The position numbers were made by a program, and so were the translations under genes. Below the pieces are notes generated by a model. That model made no database searches and was not told the origin of the DNA. It saw only the letters and a program-made list of their open reading frames with translations. This document shows positions 59,382 to 60,226 of a DNA stretch of 60,226 nucleotides, in pieces. The DNA is taken from NCBI GenBank assembly GCA_017509685.1, contig JAFWPA010000072.1:1-60226 (forward strand), given 5' to 3'. The DNA is from Bacteroidales bacterium. GTDB lineage: Bacteria > Bacteroidota > Bacteroidia > Bacteroidales > UBA932. The first letter of the stretch is position 1. The number at the start of each line of letters is the position of its first letter.

Positions 59382-60226
59382 CTAGCCTGCCGCCGCGCGG
59401 CTCTTGCTCACCAGGATTACGCCGCCAACTATGGCCGTTGCGGCCACCACTTTTTGCCAGGTAATCACATCCATGCCGGTCCAGATGCTCACCACGGTGG
59501 CAATGACAGGGGAGAGGTAGTTATACATACTCACCAGCGTAGGCCGCAGGTACTTCTGCCCGTAAGGAATGAGGTAATAGGCGATGACCGTTGCAAAAAC
59601 AATCAGATAGCCAATCTCCCAGCGCACATTCACCGGAATGGCGGCGTAGTCCGTGGTTACAAGCCCCTTGGCCGATAAGGGCAGCGACATGAGCAGCGAA
59701 AACAGGAAGGCCCATTTCATGAACGTAACCACGCTGTAGCGGGAAATCAGCGGCCGGAAGATACCCAGGTACATGGAGAAGGTGAGGCTGTTCATCAGCA
59801 GCAGCACGATGCCCAGTGGGGTAGTGGCCGATGTCCCGCCCGCATGCACGGAATTGAAAATCAGGAACAGGACGCCCGCCAGGCTCACCGCCACGCCGCC
59901 GGCCTTCTTTCCCGTAATGGGCTCGCCCACGAAGAAGAAGGCGAAGATCATGGTAAACACCGGCCCCAGTGTGCCGATGATGGCGCAGTCGATGGAAGTG
60001 GCCATGGTAATCCCCACCAGGAAAGTGGTCTGCGTGAGGAATAGCCCCAGGAACGACGCAAGGGCAATTTGCCATAAATCTCCCTTCTGGACCTTCTCCC
60101 TGGGCGTAAACAGCGAAAGCAGCCAGAACATTGCCGTGGCGCCGATAGCCCGCAGCGTAAACAGCACGAACGGATTCACCGCCTGGGAATTGGCGATGTC
60201 CTTGCACAGCACCACATTCAGGCCGA
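59382..60226 (-). CDS. EamA/DMT-family transporter, N-terminus outside window
   Basis: About 281 residues of a drug/metabolite transporter with ten predicted helices. The two EamA repeats are visible: FLVGITMATSIDCAIIGTLGPVFTMIFAFFF in the first and SMYNYLSPVIATVVSIW in the second. A few residues are missing upstream (the frame runs off the right edge). It ends after a basic tail. Substrate unknown. Confidence 0.85.
   Translation of the reverse strand, partial: GLNVVLCKDIANSQAVNPFVLFTLRAIGATAMFWLLSLFTPREKVQKGDLWQIALASFLGLFLTQTTFLVGITMATSIDCAIIGTLGPVFTMIFAFFFVGEPITGKKAGGVAVSLAGVLFLIFNSVHAGGTSATTPLGIVLLLMNSLTFSMYLGIFRPLISRYSVVTFMKWAFLFSLLMSLPLSAKGLVTTDYAAIPVNVRWEIGYLIVFATVIAYYLIPYGQKYLRPTLVSMYNYLSPVIATVVSIWTGMDVITWQKVVAATAIVGGVILVSKSRAAAG

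Overview
The window looks like chromosomal DNA of a GC-rich member of the Bacteroidales (Bacteroidota); I cannot name the genus. Evidence: many starts are preceded by the Bacteroidota-type -7 element TAnnTTTG (several with TTTG about 20 bp upstream), ribosome binding sites are weak and A-rich, and family markers typical of the phylum are present (DUF5683, DUF2807 lipoprotein, eukaryotic-type isocitrate dehydrogenase, parA-parB-DUF5683-LysM transglycosylase order). Coding density is very high: no stretch above about 180 bases lacks a gene, and I saw no rRNA, tRNA, CRISPR array, insertion sequence or prophage.

Layout. 1-2.5 kb: end of isocitrate dehydrogenase, an unknown gene, a D-2-hydroxyacid dehydrogenase. 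2.6-6.6 kb: a condensation-like acyltransferase, then a leftward operon of ABC ATPase, permease, YtrA-type GntR regulator and DUF2807 lipoprotein with a candidate operator at its promoter. 6.7-23.9 kb: the centrepiece, sixteen tightly overlapping rightward genes forming an aryl-polyene-type, type II polyketide/fatty-acid-like cluster. It encodes a ketoreductase, three ketosynthases, two free carrier proteins plus one fused to a ligase, two hotdog dehydratase-like proteins, a thioesterase, three acyltransferase domains, a glycosyltransferase, a phytoene-desaturase-like flavoprotein, a LolA-like carrier, a small DMT membrane protein and an MMPL exporter. It is one predicted transcript from a strong promoter. 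No ammonia lyase or chorismate lyase lies inside it; a chorismatase-like (RidA/FkbO-superfamily) gene at 55.4 kb is a possible but unproven source of the aromatic starter.

23.9-34.7 kb: a long leftward operon joining a second MMPL exporter to FakA, FakB, a GNAT-like protein, PlsX, an acyl carrier protein, a nucleoside kinase, a deoxyhypusine-synthase-like protein and a hydrolase: a module for activating free fatty acids. 34.8-43.5 kb: adk, hpt, an HhH/beta-barrel protein, parA-parB-DUF5683-lytic transglycosylase, and a strikingly degenerate PriA. 43.5-47.5 kb: a peptidoglycan-recycling set (NamZ, NagZ, AnmK) and MntP. 47.5-53.7 kb: M23 endopeptidase, AGCS amino-acid symporter, esterase, BASS transporter, aldo/keto reductase, kinase. 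53.8-60.2 kb: an ECF-like membrane protein paired with an FmdE-like protein, a LolA-like protein, the chorismatase-like protein, a small HTH-controlled membrane operon and a truncated DMT transporter.

Across the whole window the short motif GGCCGATR (and its complement) is strongly over-represented and even overrides codon preference. All function calls rest on reading motifs by eye; no database search was run.
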